The translations under genes and the position numbers were made by a program. Below the pieces are notes generated by a model. That model was not told where the DNA came from. It did no database searches and worked only from the letters and a program-made list of their open reading frames with translations. A stretch of DNA of 64,000 bases from Melaminivora suipulveris (lineage in GTDB: Bacteria; Pseudomonadota; Gammaproteobacteria; Burkholderiales; Burkholderiaceae_C), in NCBI RefSeq assembly GCF_003008575.1, contig NZ_CP027667.1:3372001-3436000 (forward strand), written 5' to 3'. This document shows positions 19,042 through 26,835 of the stretch, one piece after another. Position 1 is the first letter of the stretch; the number at the start of each line of letters is the position of its first letter.

Positions 19042-19072
19042 GGTGGGTGGCAAGGCCCGTCCCCATGGTTCC
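19042..19072 (-). promoter_or_regulatory. Degenerate ECF-type promoter-like motif
   Basis: On the minus strand GGAACC is followed after 14 bases by TGCCACCCACC. The other copies have GGTTACC after 13 bases, one of them followed by CACC. The match is only partial, but it sits directly upstream of the kinase-like gene. Could be chance. Confidence 0.25.
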
Positions 19073-19096
19073 ATGGGCGCGCGGAAAAAGCGCTCG

Positions 19097-19330
19097 TCAG
19101 GCCGCCTTTTGGATCACGCCCTTCATGGCATCGGCCACTTCCTTGGTCACGGTGCTCTGGATCTGGGTGAACATGGTCCATTGCTGGATCTGCTGCTGCA
19201 GCTTGAGCAGGTCCAGCGTGGAGGCCTGCTCGTTCAGCCCCCCGATCATGGTCCTGAGCTCGCTCTCGCGGCGCGCGCCGACGACGCCCAGGGTCGAGGT
19301 AATGCTGTCAAAGCTGATTCCGGTGGTCAT
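19097..19330 (-). CDS. sctF: Type III secretion needle subunit SctF
   Basis: A 77-residue helical-hairpin protein, the standard size for the polymerising needle subunit. The C-terminal helix, QQQIQQWTMFTQIQSTVTKE then VADAMKGVIQKAA, has the pattern of YscF (WSVIYNINSTIVRSMKDLMQ). The N-terminal region is serine/threonine-rich. The gene follows the YscE-like co-chaperone by 33 bases, in the order D-E-F known from ysc loci. The product is exported and assembled outside the cell. Confident by size, pattern and context. Confidence 0.88.
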   Translation of the reverse strand: MTTGISFDSITSTLGVVGARRESELRTMIGGLNEQASTLDLLKLQQQIQQWTMFTQIQSTVTKEVADAMKGVIQKAA

Positions 19331-19363
19331 GGCGGGGCTTTCGGTTGAGGGGATGGGAAAGTG

Positions 19364-19627
19364 CTAGCCGGGAGGCGGGAGCGCCATTGTGAGCGTCTCG
19401 CGGGCGGCTTGACAAGCGTCCAGCAACGCGGCCAGCAGGGTGTATTGGGTTGGCGGCAGGCCGCCGCGCGAGGTCTGGCGCAGGCGCTGCTCGATGGCGT
19501 CCAGCTGCGCCAGGGCCTGGGCGCGGGCCTGGGCGGCCTCTGGGCCGCGCAGCGCCTGCTCCAGCGGGCTGAAGCTTTCCTCGCTCCACGAGGGCGCAGG
19601 CGCGGAGCCGGGGATCAGCAGCTTCAT
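19364..19627 (-). CDS. YscE-like needle co-chaperone
   Basis: A small 87-residue, mostly helical protein. The second half (RGGLPPTQYTLLAALLDACQ) aligns in pattern with the helix-turn-helix of YscE (GGDAKQYQVWQRESKALESA), which with YscG keeps the needle subunit soluble before export. The ATG at 19627 overlaps the sctD stop by the ATGA arrangement, which fixes the start. The partner SctG is encoded elsewhere in the locus at 30870. Sequence similarity is weak, so the call rests on size, helical pattern and position between sctD and sctF. Confidence 0.7.
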   Translation of the reverse strand: MKLLIPGSAPAPSWSEESFSPLEQALRGPEAAQARAQALAQLDAIEQRLRQTSRGGLPPTQYTLLAALLDACQAARETLTMALPPPG

Positions 19628-21123
19628 CGCGCAAGCACCAGGTGGCGCGGCCCATCGAAGACCAGCGTGTCGGGCGTGATGCGCTCCAGCCGCCAGCCGC
19701 TGCGCTGGCCGCCGGGCTGCAGCTTGGCGCCATCTCCCAGCACCACGTAGGGGCTGGCGCCGCCGACCACGCCGCGAATGCGAAACGGCAGGGGCGCGGC
19801 GCTGGCGTGCAGCGGTGGCGCCGGGGGTGTGGGCGCCACATCGCTCGCGACCAGGGTAAAGGGCACGCCTTCCAGGGGGTGGCCACGCTGGGCCAGCAGC
19901 CGCTCCAGCAGCGCGCGCTGCTGCGGCGTCACGTCCACGCGCACCAGCAGCTGGCCGGCGTCGGCATCCCAACGGGCTTGAGCGCCCTGCAGACCGGCGC
20001 GCTGCTGCAGCCACTGCTGCACGGCGGGGGCCTGCGCCTGCGCGACGCGCATGCCGTCGGACAGCGCCACGCCGGGCGGCAGTCGCCCCTGCAGCGCGGC
20101 CAGCGCCTGGGCGTGCTCGGCGGCGGTCAGCACGCTGCCCAGGACACGCACGCTGCCGGCGCCGTCGAGTTCGAAGCTCAGCGCGGCGCCGCTGGCTGCC
20201 GCGGCCGAGCGCAGGTCGTCCAGCAGGTCGGCGGTGGTGCGCAGCGCCAGTTGCGGCGGCGGGCGCACGCTGGCGAGCGCTGCTGTCACGCGGTCGAGCT
20301 GGTCGACGTCGGCCACCCAGCCACTGACGCGCGCGCCGCCGCCGGGCAGGGCTTCGGTGGCCAGGCGCAGCCCAGGGTCGACGGTTGCCAGCGCCAGCCG
20401 GATGTCCTGCAGCTGCTTCTGCAGGCGCGTCGGATCGGGCCGCGGCGCGGCGGCTGTGTTTGCCGTGGCCGCAGGCGGCGCGGAGTGCCGCAGCGCCCAG
20501 ATAGCGATCAGCGCGCCCGCCCCCAGCACCAGCAGCGTGGCGCCGCTGGCCAGGGCCGTGCGGTGGCCCCCGCGAACGCGGGAGGTGCCGGCAGGAGGCG
20601 CGGGCGCTGCCTGGGCTGCGGGAGCGTCCGCCATCGGAAGCGATTGGTCGGCCTGGGCCGGGCGGGATGGCTCGGGTGCTTGCGCCGCGTCGGCGCGCGC
20701 CAGCGGGCTGGAAGGGGCAGGAGGAGGGCTGGACCGCGGCTCGCCGCGGCGCTCGCCGGTGGCTTGCGCTGCGGGCTTCTGCCAGGGGGCGTGGGGTGCG
20801 CTCACCGTCAGGGCGACGCCACCCAGGGTGCCCGCCTCGCCCAGCGCCAGGGGCGTGAGCAGCAGGTCGCCCTCGGCCATGACCGGGTCGTTGACGGCGC
20901 CATCCTGCGGCGCCGCCCTGGTGATGCGCCAGCGCCCGGCCGCCACGTGCAGCCAGGCAGGGCCGTCATGGGCCATGTCGCTGAGGATGACGTCGCACTC
21001 GTCCTGCGGCCCCAGGCGCAGGCTGCCCGCCAGCGGCACAGTGGCGCCGGCGTGGCGGCCGGACAGCACGCGCAGCTCGGCTTCGTGGCCCGGCGACGCG
21101 GGCGTCTGCAGGGCGGCACTCAT
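19624..21123 (-). CDS. sctD: Type III secretion inner-membrane ring protein SctD
   Basis: A 499-residue bitopic protein of the YscD family forming the outer part of the inner-membrane ring. Residues 1-110 form an FHA-like cytoplasmic domain, followed by a Pro/Ala/Gln-rich linker and one transmembrane segment at 189-211. The periplasmic part has repeated ring-building modules (GARVSGWVADVDQLDRVTAAL; SVRVLGSVLTAAEHAQALAAL in outline). The start at 21123 is the first ATG after the dispersed repeat in the preceding gap. The stop overlaps the next gene. Length is close to the roughly 420 residues of YscD plus a longer linker. Confidence 0.9.
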   Translation of the reverse strand: MSAALQTPASPGHEAELRVLSGRHAGATVPLAGSLRLGPQDECDVILSDMAHDGPAWLHVAAGRWRITRAAPQDGAVNDPVMAEGDLLLTPLALGEAGTLGGVALTVSAPHAPWQKPAAQATGERRGEPRSSPPPAPSSPLARADAAQAPEPSRPAQADQSLPMADAPAAQAAPAPPAGTSRVRGGHRTALASGATLLVLGAGALIAIWALRHSAPPAATANTAAAPRPDPTRLQKQLQDIRLALATVDPGLRLATEALPGGGARVSGWVADVDQLDRVTAALASVRPPPQLALRTTADLLDDLRSAAAASGAALSFELDGAGSVRVLGSVLTAAEHAQALAALQGRLPPGVALSDGMRVAQAQAPAVQQWLQQRAGLQGAQARWDADAGQLLVRVDVTPQQRALLERLLAQRGHPLEGVPFTLVASDVAPTPPAPPLHASAAPLPFRIRGVVGGASPYVVLGDGAKLQPGGQRSGWRLERITPDTLVFDGPRHLVLAR

Positions 21124-21168
21124 GCGCTGCTCCCGGCCCGCAGAGGGGCTCCAGACCGGGATTTCAAG

Positions 21169-21225
21169 CAAAAAATGCCCTCAGTCGCCGTGGAATAAAG
21201 GCTTGTAGCTATTAAAATGATAGTA
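21169..21225 (+). repeat. Dispersed repeat copy, intergenic in the T3SS operon
   Basis: The segment reads AAAAAATGCCCTCAGTCGCC, then GTGGAATAAAGGCTTGTAGCTATT and AAAATGATAGTA. It fills most of the 112-base gap between sctV and sctD, interrupting an otherwise compact operon. Confidence 0.75.
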
Positions 21226-21235
21226 AATCGGCGGC

Positions 21236-23344
21236 TCACAGATCCACCCTGGCCAGCGGCTGGATGTTGATCTCCTGCGTCAGCTCCTGGTAGCTGAGCA
21301 CCGGCAGGTCGTACAGGTCCTGCTCGATCATCTTGCGCAGGTAGCGGCGGATGTCCATGGAGGTCAGCAGCACCGGCCGCTGCGCGCTGGCCGACAGGTC
21401 GCCCACGGTCTTCTTGATGTTGTCCACCAGGCGGCGGCTGACCTGCGGATCGAGCGCCAGGTAGCTGCCTGCCGAGGTCTGGCGGATGGCGCCGCGCACC
21501 GTGTCCTCGATGGCCGGCGCCAGCAGGTAGGCCGGCAGCACGTTCTGGCCGCTGGAGTACTTGTGGCTGATGTGGCGCTTGAGCGTGGAGCGCACGTACT
21601 CGGTCAGCAGCACCGAGTCCTTTTCCTTCTGGCCCCACTCGATGAGCGACTCCAGGATGGCGCGCAGGTTGCGCACCGAGATGTCCTCGGACACCAGGCG
21701 CTGCAATATCTCGGCTATCTTCTGGATGGGCAGCACGCGCGTCGATTCCTTGACCAGGTCGGGAAAGCGCGCCTCCATGGCGCCCAGCAAAAATTTGGTC
21801 TCCTGGATGCCGATGAAGTCGGCCGAGTATTTCTTCAAGACGAACGCCAGGTGGTAGGTCAGCACCTGGCTGGAGTCCATGAACGGGATGCCGGCGCGCG
21901 CGAGTGTCTCGCGCAGCTCGGCCGCCACCCACAGCGTGGGGATGTGCGGCAGGAATTTCGCGCCGCTCTCGTACTGGATCTGCAGCGCCTGCAGGTTGGC
22001 CTCGCTCTCGCGCACCAAGAGCCACCCAGGGCGCAGCCGGCCCTGCGAGACGGGCACTTCGGACAAGAGCAGGTGGTAGCTCTCGGCGGGCAACGCATCG
22101 TTGAAGCGCAGCTGGATGCCGGGGAAGGGCACGCCCAGGTCGTAGTACAGCGCGCGGCGGATCTTCAGCAGTTCCTCGTTGAGCACGTCGGCGTCGAACG
22201 CCTGCTGCAGGCCGCTGGCCACGTCCATGAGCAGGGGCACTGTGGGGGCGAACTCGTCGGCCGCCTCGTCGGTTTTCTTCTTCGGCTTCTCGCCGGCCGG
22301 CTGCATCGCCGGCACCTCGGTGACCTGGCCGGTCTTGGCATCCACCACCCGGCGCGTGCCGCGCAGGATCACGAAGCCCACGGTGCCCACGACCGTGGCC
22401 AGGATCAAAAACACCGGCAGCGGCATGCCCGGGATCAGCCCCATGCCCAGGGCCACGGCGGCGGCGATGAGTAGCGCGCGCGGCTGCGCCAGCACCTGCT
22501 GGCCGATGTCCTTGCCGACGTTGGACGGGCCGTCGCCGGTCTGCACGCGCGTGACGATCATGCCGGCGCAAATGGCGATGAACAGCGCCGGGATCTGCGC
22601 GATCAGTCCGTCGCCAATGGTCAGCACCGAATAGGTCTTCATGGCGTCGCCAGCGCTCATGCCGCGCTGCATCACGCCGATGACGATGCCGCCCAGAAGG
22701 TTCACGGCGACGATGATCAGGCCGGCGATGGCGTCGCCCTTGACGAACTTCATGGCGCCGTCCATGGCGCCGTAGAGCTGGCTTTCCTTCTCGACGATGT
22801 TGCGGCGGCGCTTGGCCTCGTCCATGTCGATGGTGCCGGCGCGCATGTCGCCGTCAATCGACATCTGCTTGCCCGGCATGGCGTCCAGCGAGAAGCGCGC
22901 CGCCACCTCGGCCACGCGCTCGGCGCCCTTGGTGATGACCACGAACTGCACGATGGTCAGGATCAGGAACACCACCAGGCCGACGATCAGGTTGCCGCCC
23001 ACGACGAAGTTGCCGAAGGTGAAGATGATGTGGCCGGCGTCGCCCTGCAGCAGGATCAGGCGCGTGGTGGCAATCGAGATGCCCAGGCGAAACAGGGTGG
23101 TCACCAGCAGCACGGACGGGAACGACGAGAACGCCAGCGGCGAGGGCAGGTACATGGCCACCATCAGCAGGATGGCCGAGATTGTCATGTTGATGCCGAT
23201 CAGCGTGTCCACCAGCCAGGTGGGCAGCGGCAGGATCATCATGAAGATCACCGCCACCAGGAAGAACGCCAGCACCAGGTCGTTGCGGCTGGTGGCGACC
23301 TGCACGATGCGCTGCAGGCGGGGAGCGAAGGCGGTCTGGGTCAT
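21236..23344 (-). CDS. sctV: Type III secretion export gate protein SctV
   Basis: A 702-residue LcrD/YscV/FlhA-family protein that forms the nonameric export gate. The N-terminal half has about eight membrane segments, beginning NDLVLAFFLVAVIFMMILPLP. It contains the conserved FHIPEP-like loop region (SFPSVLLVTTLFRLGISIA, then RFSLDAMPGKQMSIDGD and RRRNIVEKESQLYGAMDGA). The C-terminal 350 residues are the cytosolic ring domain that receives chaperone-substrate complexes. Length matches the family. It follows sctY by 45 bases, as lcrD follows yscY in Yersinia. Nothing is missing. Confidence 0.98.
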   Translation of the reverse strand: MTQTAFAPRLQRIVQVATSRNDLVLAFFLVAVIFMMILPLPTWLVDTLIGINMTISAILLMVAMYLPSPLAFSSFPSVLLVTTLFRLGISIATTRLILLQGDAGHIIFTFGNFVVGGNLIVGLVVFLILTIVQFVVITKGAERVAEVAARFSLDAMPGKQMSIDGDMRAGTIDMDEAKRRRNIVEKESQLYGAMDGAMKFVKGDAIAGLIIVAVNLLGGIVIGVMQRGMSAGDAMKTYSVLTIGDGLIAQIPALFIAICAGMIVTRVQTGDGPSNVGKDIGQQVLAQPRALLIAAAVALGMGLIPGMPLPVFLILATVVGTVGFVILRGTRRVVDAKTGQVTEVPAMQPAGEKPKKKTDEAADEFAPTVPLLMDVASGLQQAFDADVLNEELLKIRRALYYDLGVPFPGIQLRFNDALPAESYHLLLSEVPVSQGRLRPGWLLVRESEANLQALQIQYESGAKFLPHIPTLWVAAELRETLARAGIPFMDSSQVLTYHLAFVLKKYSADFIGIQETKFLLGAMEARFPDLVKESTRVLPIQKIAEILQRLVSEDISVRNLRAILESLIEWGQKEKDSVLLTEYVRSTLKRHISHKYSSGQNVLPAYLLAPAIEDTVRGAIRQTSAGSYLALDPQVSRRLVDNIKKTVGDLSASAQRPVLLTSMDIRRYLRKMIEQDLYDLPVLSYQELTQEINIQPLARVDL

Positions 23345-23388
23345 GGAAGGGGCGATTGTGCGGCCGCGCGGCGCGCGTTGCTGGGACG

Positions 23389-23769
23389 TCAGGCGGCGGG
23401 TGCGCTGGCGGGGGGCGCTGCGGCTTCGCGCTGCGCCAGGTAGGCGCGCATGGCGGCGGCGGCTTCCGGGGCGCGCGCCAGGGCGTGCAGCGCCTGCGCG
23501 CGCACCAGATGGAAGTGCGTGTCGATCGCGCCCAGCAGCGCCAGGCGGTCCAGCGTGTCCAGCGCGCGCTGCGGCTGGCCGGCGCGCAGCCGCGCCAGCG
23601 CCAGCGCCAGCAGCGTGCGCGCGTCGCCAGGGGCCAGCAGGTCGCGCGCGGCCAGCAGCACGGCGGCCTTGTCCGGGCGCTGGTGCTGCAGGAACAGGTA
23701 GGCCAGCAGGTCCATCAGCTCGGTGCTGGTGGCGGCCTCGGCGGCCACGCCGGGTTCGGGCAGGCTCAT
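23389..23769 (-). CDS. sctY: SctY, TPR chaperone of the T3SS
   Basis: A 126-residue TPR-like helical protein (LLALALARLRAGQPQRALDT; then HFHLVRAQALHALARAPEAA). YscY of Yersinia is a small TPR chaperone that binds the early substrate YscX and the export gate. Identification depends on order: SctW, SycN-like, SctX, this gene, SctV is the same order as yopN-tyeA-sycN-yscX-yscY-lcrD. The start at 23769 is seven bases after the sctX stop. The sequence alone would support only a generic TPR chaperone. Confidence 0.8.
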   Translation of the reverse strand: MSLPEPGVAAEAATSTELMDLLAYLFLQHQRPDKAAVLLAARDLLAPGDARTLLALALARLRAGQPQRALDTLDRLALLGAIDTHFHLVRAQALHALARAPEAAAAMRAYLAQREAAAPPASAPAA

Positions 23770-23776
23770 CGCGGGG

Positions 23777-24178
23777 TCAGCCCTGGTACAGCGCGCTGCG
23801 GTACATCTGCGCCAGTTCGCGCAGGCTGGATTCTTCCTTGAGCAGACGCAGCGCGCGGTTGAGCGTGCGCGCGTCCTCGGGGGCGGCCTGCTGCGCCTGC
23901 TCGGCGGCGGCGCCCAGTTGCGCCAGCGCGCCCTGCAGCGCCTCGGAAAAGCGCGCCGGCATCAACAAGTCGCGCTGCGCCAGCTGGGGGCGCAGCGCGG
24001 CGGTCAGCGTGTCGTCCAGTGTCGGCAGCGCCAGCAGCGATTCCAACTGCGGCTGCGTGCTGGCGTCGGGCGGCGGCGCCTGGGCGCGCTCGGGCAGGGC
24101 GGGGAGGTCCTGCTGCTGCGCGTGGGTGATGCGGTCGATGCCGCGGTCGAAGGCCAGATGGCCCAGGGGTGTGGACAT
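23777..24178 (-). CDS. sctX: SctX, early secreted T3SS protein
   Basis: A 133-residue protein matching YscX in size and in its characteristic C-terminus, LRLLKEESSLRELAQMYRSA, ending LYQG. The N-terminus is polar and probably holds the secretion signal. YscX is secreted before the needle is complete and binds YscY and YscV. The gene lies between the SycN-like chaperone and sctY with spacings of about ten bases, indicating one transcript. Presence of the X/Y pair places this system in the Ysc-type branch rather than the Hrp or Inv branches. Confidence 0.82.
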   Translation of the reverse strand: MSTPLGHLAFDRGIDRITHAQQQDLPALPERAQAPPPDASTQPQLESLLALPTLDDTLTAALRPQLAQRDLLMPARFSEALQGALAQLGAAAEQAQQAAPEDARTLNRALRLLKEESSLRELAQMYRSALYQG

Positions 24179-24188
24179 ATCGGCTCCT

Positions 24189-24566
24189 TCAATCCCGCGC
24201 CTGCGCCAGCCAGTGGCGCAGGAACTCGGCCGCCTGCTGGATGCGCGCGCCGCTCAGCTCCTGGGTGGGAAAGCGCACCGCCGCCACCAGCCAATCGCCC
24301 TCGGGAGTGCTGCGCAGGCCCACCTGCACCGCCTGCGCCGGCTCGCTGACCTGCCCGGCATGGCGCAGCGCAGCCAGCAGCCGCTCGGCGCCGTCGTGCT
24401 CCAGCGGGTCGGCGTAGTGCACCACCACGGCGTCCTCGTGCCCGGCCACGCCCAGCAGCGCGCCGCTGGCGGGAAAGCGCAGCTGCACCGCGTCCTGCGC
24501 GCCCGGCGCCAGCGCCAGGCCCATGCCGGCGCCCCATTCGGCCAGCGCTTGCTGCAAATCCATCAT
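24189..24566 (-). CDS. SycN-like type III secretion chaperone
   Basis: A 125-residue CesT-fold chaperone. The pattern is an N-terminal helix (MMDLQQALAEWGAGMGL), beta strands (AVQLRFPASGALLGVAGHED, AVVVHYADPL) and a second helix containing LLAALRHAG. The C-terminal helix ends FLRHWLAQARD. By position directly after sctW it corresponds to SycN, half of the SycN/YscB complex that targets the gatekeeper YopN. No separate YscB-like gene lies adjacent, so the CesT genes at 14595, 40650 or 44423 might fill that role. It starts two bases after the sctW stop. Confidence 0.78.
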   Translation of the reverse strand: MMDLQQALAEWGAGMGLALAPGAQDAVQLRFPASGALLGVAGHEDAVVVHYADPLEHDGAERLLAALRHAGQVSEPAQAVQVGLRSTPEGDWLVAAVRFPTQELSGARIQQAAEFLRHWLAQARD

Positions 24567-24568
24567 GG

Positions 24569-25768
24569 TCAGGTGTCCTCGCGGTCAATGGCGGCGTCCA
24601 GGGCGTCCTGCACGGCCTGCAATACGGTCTGGCGCTGGTCGGCATCGACGAACACCTTGGGCGGCATGTCGCGCATCAGCGCCTTCACGCCGGTCAGAAA
24701 CTGGATTTGCGGCTGCACCGCGCCCGCGCCCACCTCGCCGCTCAAGGCGGTGAAGCGGCTCGTGCTGATCCATTTCTCGGCGCTGGCACCCACCAGCGAC
24801 TGCATGAGCTGCACGGGCGTGGCGGACAGCGGGCCATGGTCGCCCTGCAGTCGCTCGTGCAGCTGGCGACAGCCATCCAGCACCGTGCTGGCCACGCCCA
24901 GGTGGTACAGGTCCTGCACCAGGTTTTGCAGCCGCGCCGGATCGGCCGAGGGGCGCGAGGCGGCCAGATCGCGCCCCAGCGCCTGGATCAGCCGCGCCAG
25001 GCCGGCGGAGAAATCGCCATCGCCAAAGCGCGCCAGCGCCAGCTGCAGTGTGGCGGCCAGCGAGTTCTCGCCCAGCACCACGTCGCGGTAGGTGTCCTGG
25101 AAGGCCAGCACCTCGCCGGCGCTGGCGCCGCCCTGCGCCGCGACCTCGATGGTGTTGACATCGGCGCGCGCCGCGTCGCCGTGCGCCAGCTCCAGCTCGT
25201 CCAGCTCCTCGCGCAGTTCATCGAGCAGCTCCTCCGGCGCGTGCTCGCGCTCGCCCATCTGCAGGACGTACTGCAGCGCCAGGATCTGCTGCGTCGGGTT
25301 GCGGTAGACGCGGCGCACCTCGTCGCCGGCGTCGTCCTGGCGCCCGCGCGCCGCGCGCCGCGCCGGCTGCTGCGCCCCGCCGCCCTCGCGCAGGCCGCGC
25401 TGGCCGGCCTGACCTGCCGGCGCGTTCTGGCGCGACAGGATGCGCTTGGCCAGGTGCACCAGCTGCTCGGGGTCCTCGTGTCCTTCGGCCGCGTCCATGT
25501 AGGCCAGGATGGCCTCGGCGCTCATCACCTCCTGCTTGTGCGCGGCTTCCTTCTTGCGCTGCGAGGAATGCTTGGATTCGGCCTTTTCCGAGTGGTGCAG
25601 GCTGATTTCCTCGGCCGCGTCGGCCAGCACCGACTCGGCCGTATCCACCTGCACCTGCTGGCCGCCGAAGCTGCCCACGCCGGCGCGGCCGCCGTCCTGG
25701 GCGGCGCCCTGGTGCCGGGCGGTGTCGGGCGAGGCGGAGGCTGGATTGAAGGCGTCTATGCGTGACAT
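24569..25768 (-). CDS. sctW: SctW gatekeeper, fused YopN-TyeA
   Basis: A 399-residue gatekeeper that holds back effector secretion until host contact and sets the order of translocators before effectors. The N-terminal 100 residues are polar and likely contain the secretion signal and chaperone site. The middle (about 150-300) is the helical YopN-like domain, and the last 90 residues (SRFTALSGEVGAGAVQPQIQ then FLTGVKALMRDMPPKVFVDA) are a TyeA-like domain, fused as in MxiC and BopN rather than separate as in Yersinia. The start at 25768 is the first gene position of the minus operon. A promoter-like GGAACC-N13-GGTTAC motif lies 39 bases upstream. Confidence 0.9.
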   Translation of the reverse strand: MSRIDAFNPASASPDTARHQGAAQDGGRAGVGSFGGQQVQVDTAESVLADAAEEISLHHSEKAESKHSSQRKKEAAHKQEVMSAEAILAYMDAAEGHEDPEQLVHLAKRILSRQNAPAGQAGQRGLREGGGAQQPARRAARGRQDDAGDEVRRVYRNPTQQILALQYVLQMGEREHAPEELLDELREELDELELAHGDAARADVNTIEVAAQGGASAGEVLAFQDTYRDVVLGENSLAATLQLALARFGDGDFSAGLARLIQALGRDLAASRPSADPARLQNLVQDLYHLGVASTVLDGCRQLHERLQGDHGPLSATPVQLMQSLVGASAEKWISTSRFTALSGEVGAGAVQPQIQFLTGVKALMRDMPPKVFVDADQRQTVLQAVQDALDAAIDREDT

Positions 25769-25806
25769 GGTGGGATGGCGCTGCTGTCCACGGGAGTATG
25801 TGGCTT

Positions 25807-25832
25807 GGTAACCGGGCCGATCGCCAGGTTCC
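25807..25832 (-). promoter_or_regulatory. ECF-type promoter motif for the sctW operon
   Basis: On the minus strand the sequence is GGAACC, 13 bases, GGTTACC. The same pair with the same spacing occurs at 25859 (plus), 44349 (minus) and 38769 (plus). GGAAC is a typical -35 of ECF sigma factors. The leader to the sctW ATG would be about 30 bases. Assignment to the ECF factor at 42901 is inferred. Confidence 0.7.
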
Positions 25833-25858
25833 ATGGAATAAAAAAAGCCTCGATGGCT

Positions 25859-25884
25859 GGAACCGGCCGCGGGGCCCGGTTACT
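25859..25884 (+). promoter_or_regulatory. ECF-type promoter motif for the translocator operon
   Basis: GGAACC at 25859-25864, 13 bases, GGTTAC at 25878-25883. It mirrors the minus-strand site 26 bases away, so the two main T3SS operons are fired back to back by near-identical promoters. A short hairpin with seven T on the minus strand (about 25838-25857) lies between them. The leader to the ATG at 25941 would be about 50 bases. Confidence 0.7.
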
Positions 25885-25940
25885 TACCCCACGTCGCGGC
25901 CAGTGCCGCACTGTTTCACCCGCAACCCAGGAGAGCCACC

Positions 25941-26240
25941 ATGACCCCTCAGGACCAGCCCCGTGACATCGTCGCCCGCGCCCAGGCGTTGATCGAGGAA
26001 GTGCAGCGCCAGCTCGAGCGCTCCGACGAGTTCTACCGCAGCCAGGGGCTGGACCCGCTCAAGGTACACGTGGTGTTGCAGGCGCACGGCTCGGCCGACG
26101 CCCAGGCCCAGGCGCGTGCCGCCTACGAGGACGACCTGCAGGCGGTGGAGCAGGAGGTGGAGGAAGGGCGCGCGCGCCTGGCGTTCGACGCCGGCAATGC
26201 GGCCGGCGGCACCGCCCGCCGGCCCCGCATGATGATCTGA
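25941..26240 (+). CDS. Small T3SS-associated protein, unknown
   Basis: A 99-residue protein, first in the plus-strand T3SS operon. It is strongly charged and mainly helical: an N-terminal helix (IVARAQALIEEVQRQLERSD) and a second (AYEDDLQAVEQEVEEGRARL), probably coiled coil, with the segment LDPLKVHVVLQ between them. It ends in a basic RRPRMMI. A good Shine-Dalgarno (AGGAGAG) precedes the ATG. No family recognised. Size and place just before the two tip proteins suggest a dedicated chaperone or regulator for them, but the sequence gives no direct evidence. Confidence 0.65.
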   Translation: MTPQDQPRDIVARAQALIEEVQRQLERSDEFYRSQGLDPLKVHVVLQAHGSADAQAQARAAYEDDLQAVEQEVEEGRARLAFDAGNAAGGTARRPRMMI

Positions 26241-26292
26241 CGCCGCCCCCGCAGCCCACCCACCCGAAGCCGCAACCCGCAGGAGAACCACG

Positions 26293-26808
26293 ATGTCCTC
26301 GATCAACATGAACCCCATGGCCGGCATTTCCGCCGCCGACGTCCAGGGCATGGACCTGGAAACGCTGATGATGGCAGTGCAGAGCAACCGCGCCCAGCTG
26401 TTGGAAGCGCAGCTCAAGGACCAGATCAGTTCCGTTCAGGCCAAGAACGAAAACATCTCCAAGCTCAACGAATTGCTGGGCGCATTGAACGGCGCCGCCG
26501 CCAAGTTCAAGAGCGACGCCAAGGCCGGCGACACCATCGACATTCCCGCCAACGTCAAGACCGCGGCCGCATCGGCGGGCGTCACGCTGCCCGATGGCTT
26601 CAGCGGCGCCAAGGTCACCAAGGGCAACCTGGACAGCTTCGTCCAGCAGACCAAATCGCAGATCGACAGCCTGTCCAACAGCCAGCAGATGGACATGCTG
26701 CGCCTGCAAAGCCTGAGCAACAAGCGCAACGAGGCCTTCGAGGTCATGACCAACTTCATCAAGAAGATGCAGGACAACCGCAACTCCATCATCGGCAACA
26801 TGCGCTGA
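26293..26808 (+). CDS. Needle-tip/filament protein, Bsp22/EspA-like (copy 1)
   Basis: A 171-residue secreted-type protein. The N-terminal helix (MDLETLMMAVQSNRAQLLEA) and a long C-terminal coiled coil (LDSFVQQTKSQIDSLSNSQQ and MDMLRLQSLSNKRNEAFEVM, ending MQDNRNSIIGNMR) flank a short middle. This layout matches filament or tip proteins such as EspA and Bordetella Bsp22, which form coiled-coil bundles on the needle. The gene sits upstream of the LcrH chaperone and translocators, the expected place. AGGAG precedes the ATG. The next gene is a paralogue with a nearly identical C-terminus. The tip role is inferred from architecture and context. Confidence 0.72.
   Translation: MSSINMNPMAGISAADVQGMDLETLMMAVQSNRAQLLEAQLKDQISSVQAKNENISKLNELLGALNGAAAKFKSDAKAGDTIDIPANVKTAAASAGVTLPDGFSGAKVTKGNLDSFVQQTKSQIDSLSNSQQMDMLRLQSLSNKRNEAFEVMTNFIKKMQDNRNSIIGNMR
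26640..26808 (+). repeat. Near-identical 3' end shared by the two tip genes (unit 1)
   Basis: The last 169 bases of copy 1 match 27339-27507 of copy 2 with few differences, and the final 80 or so bases are almost identical. The remainder of the genes is much more diverged, which suggests recent gene conversion or strong constraint on the polymerising C-terminal helix. Confidence 0.8.
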
Positions 26809-26835
26809 TCATTTCCCTTCATCGGAGCCGCCACC

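Noticed and set aside
25859..25893. HrpL box (GGAACC-N15/16-CCAC) at the translocator promoter
   Set aside because: CCAC occurs only about 24 bases after GGAACC; the spacing is wrong, while GGTTAC at 13 bases is repeated at other sites.
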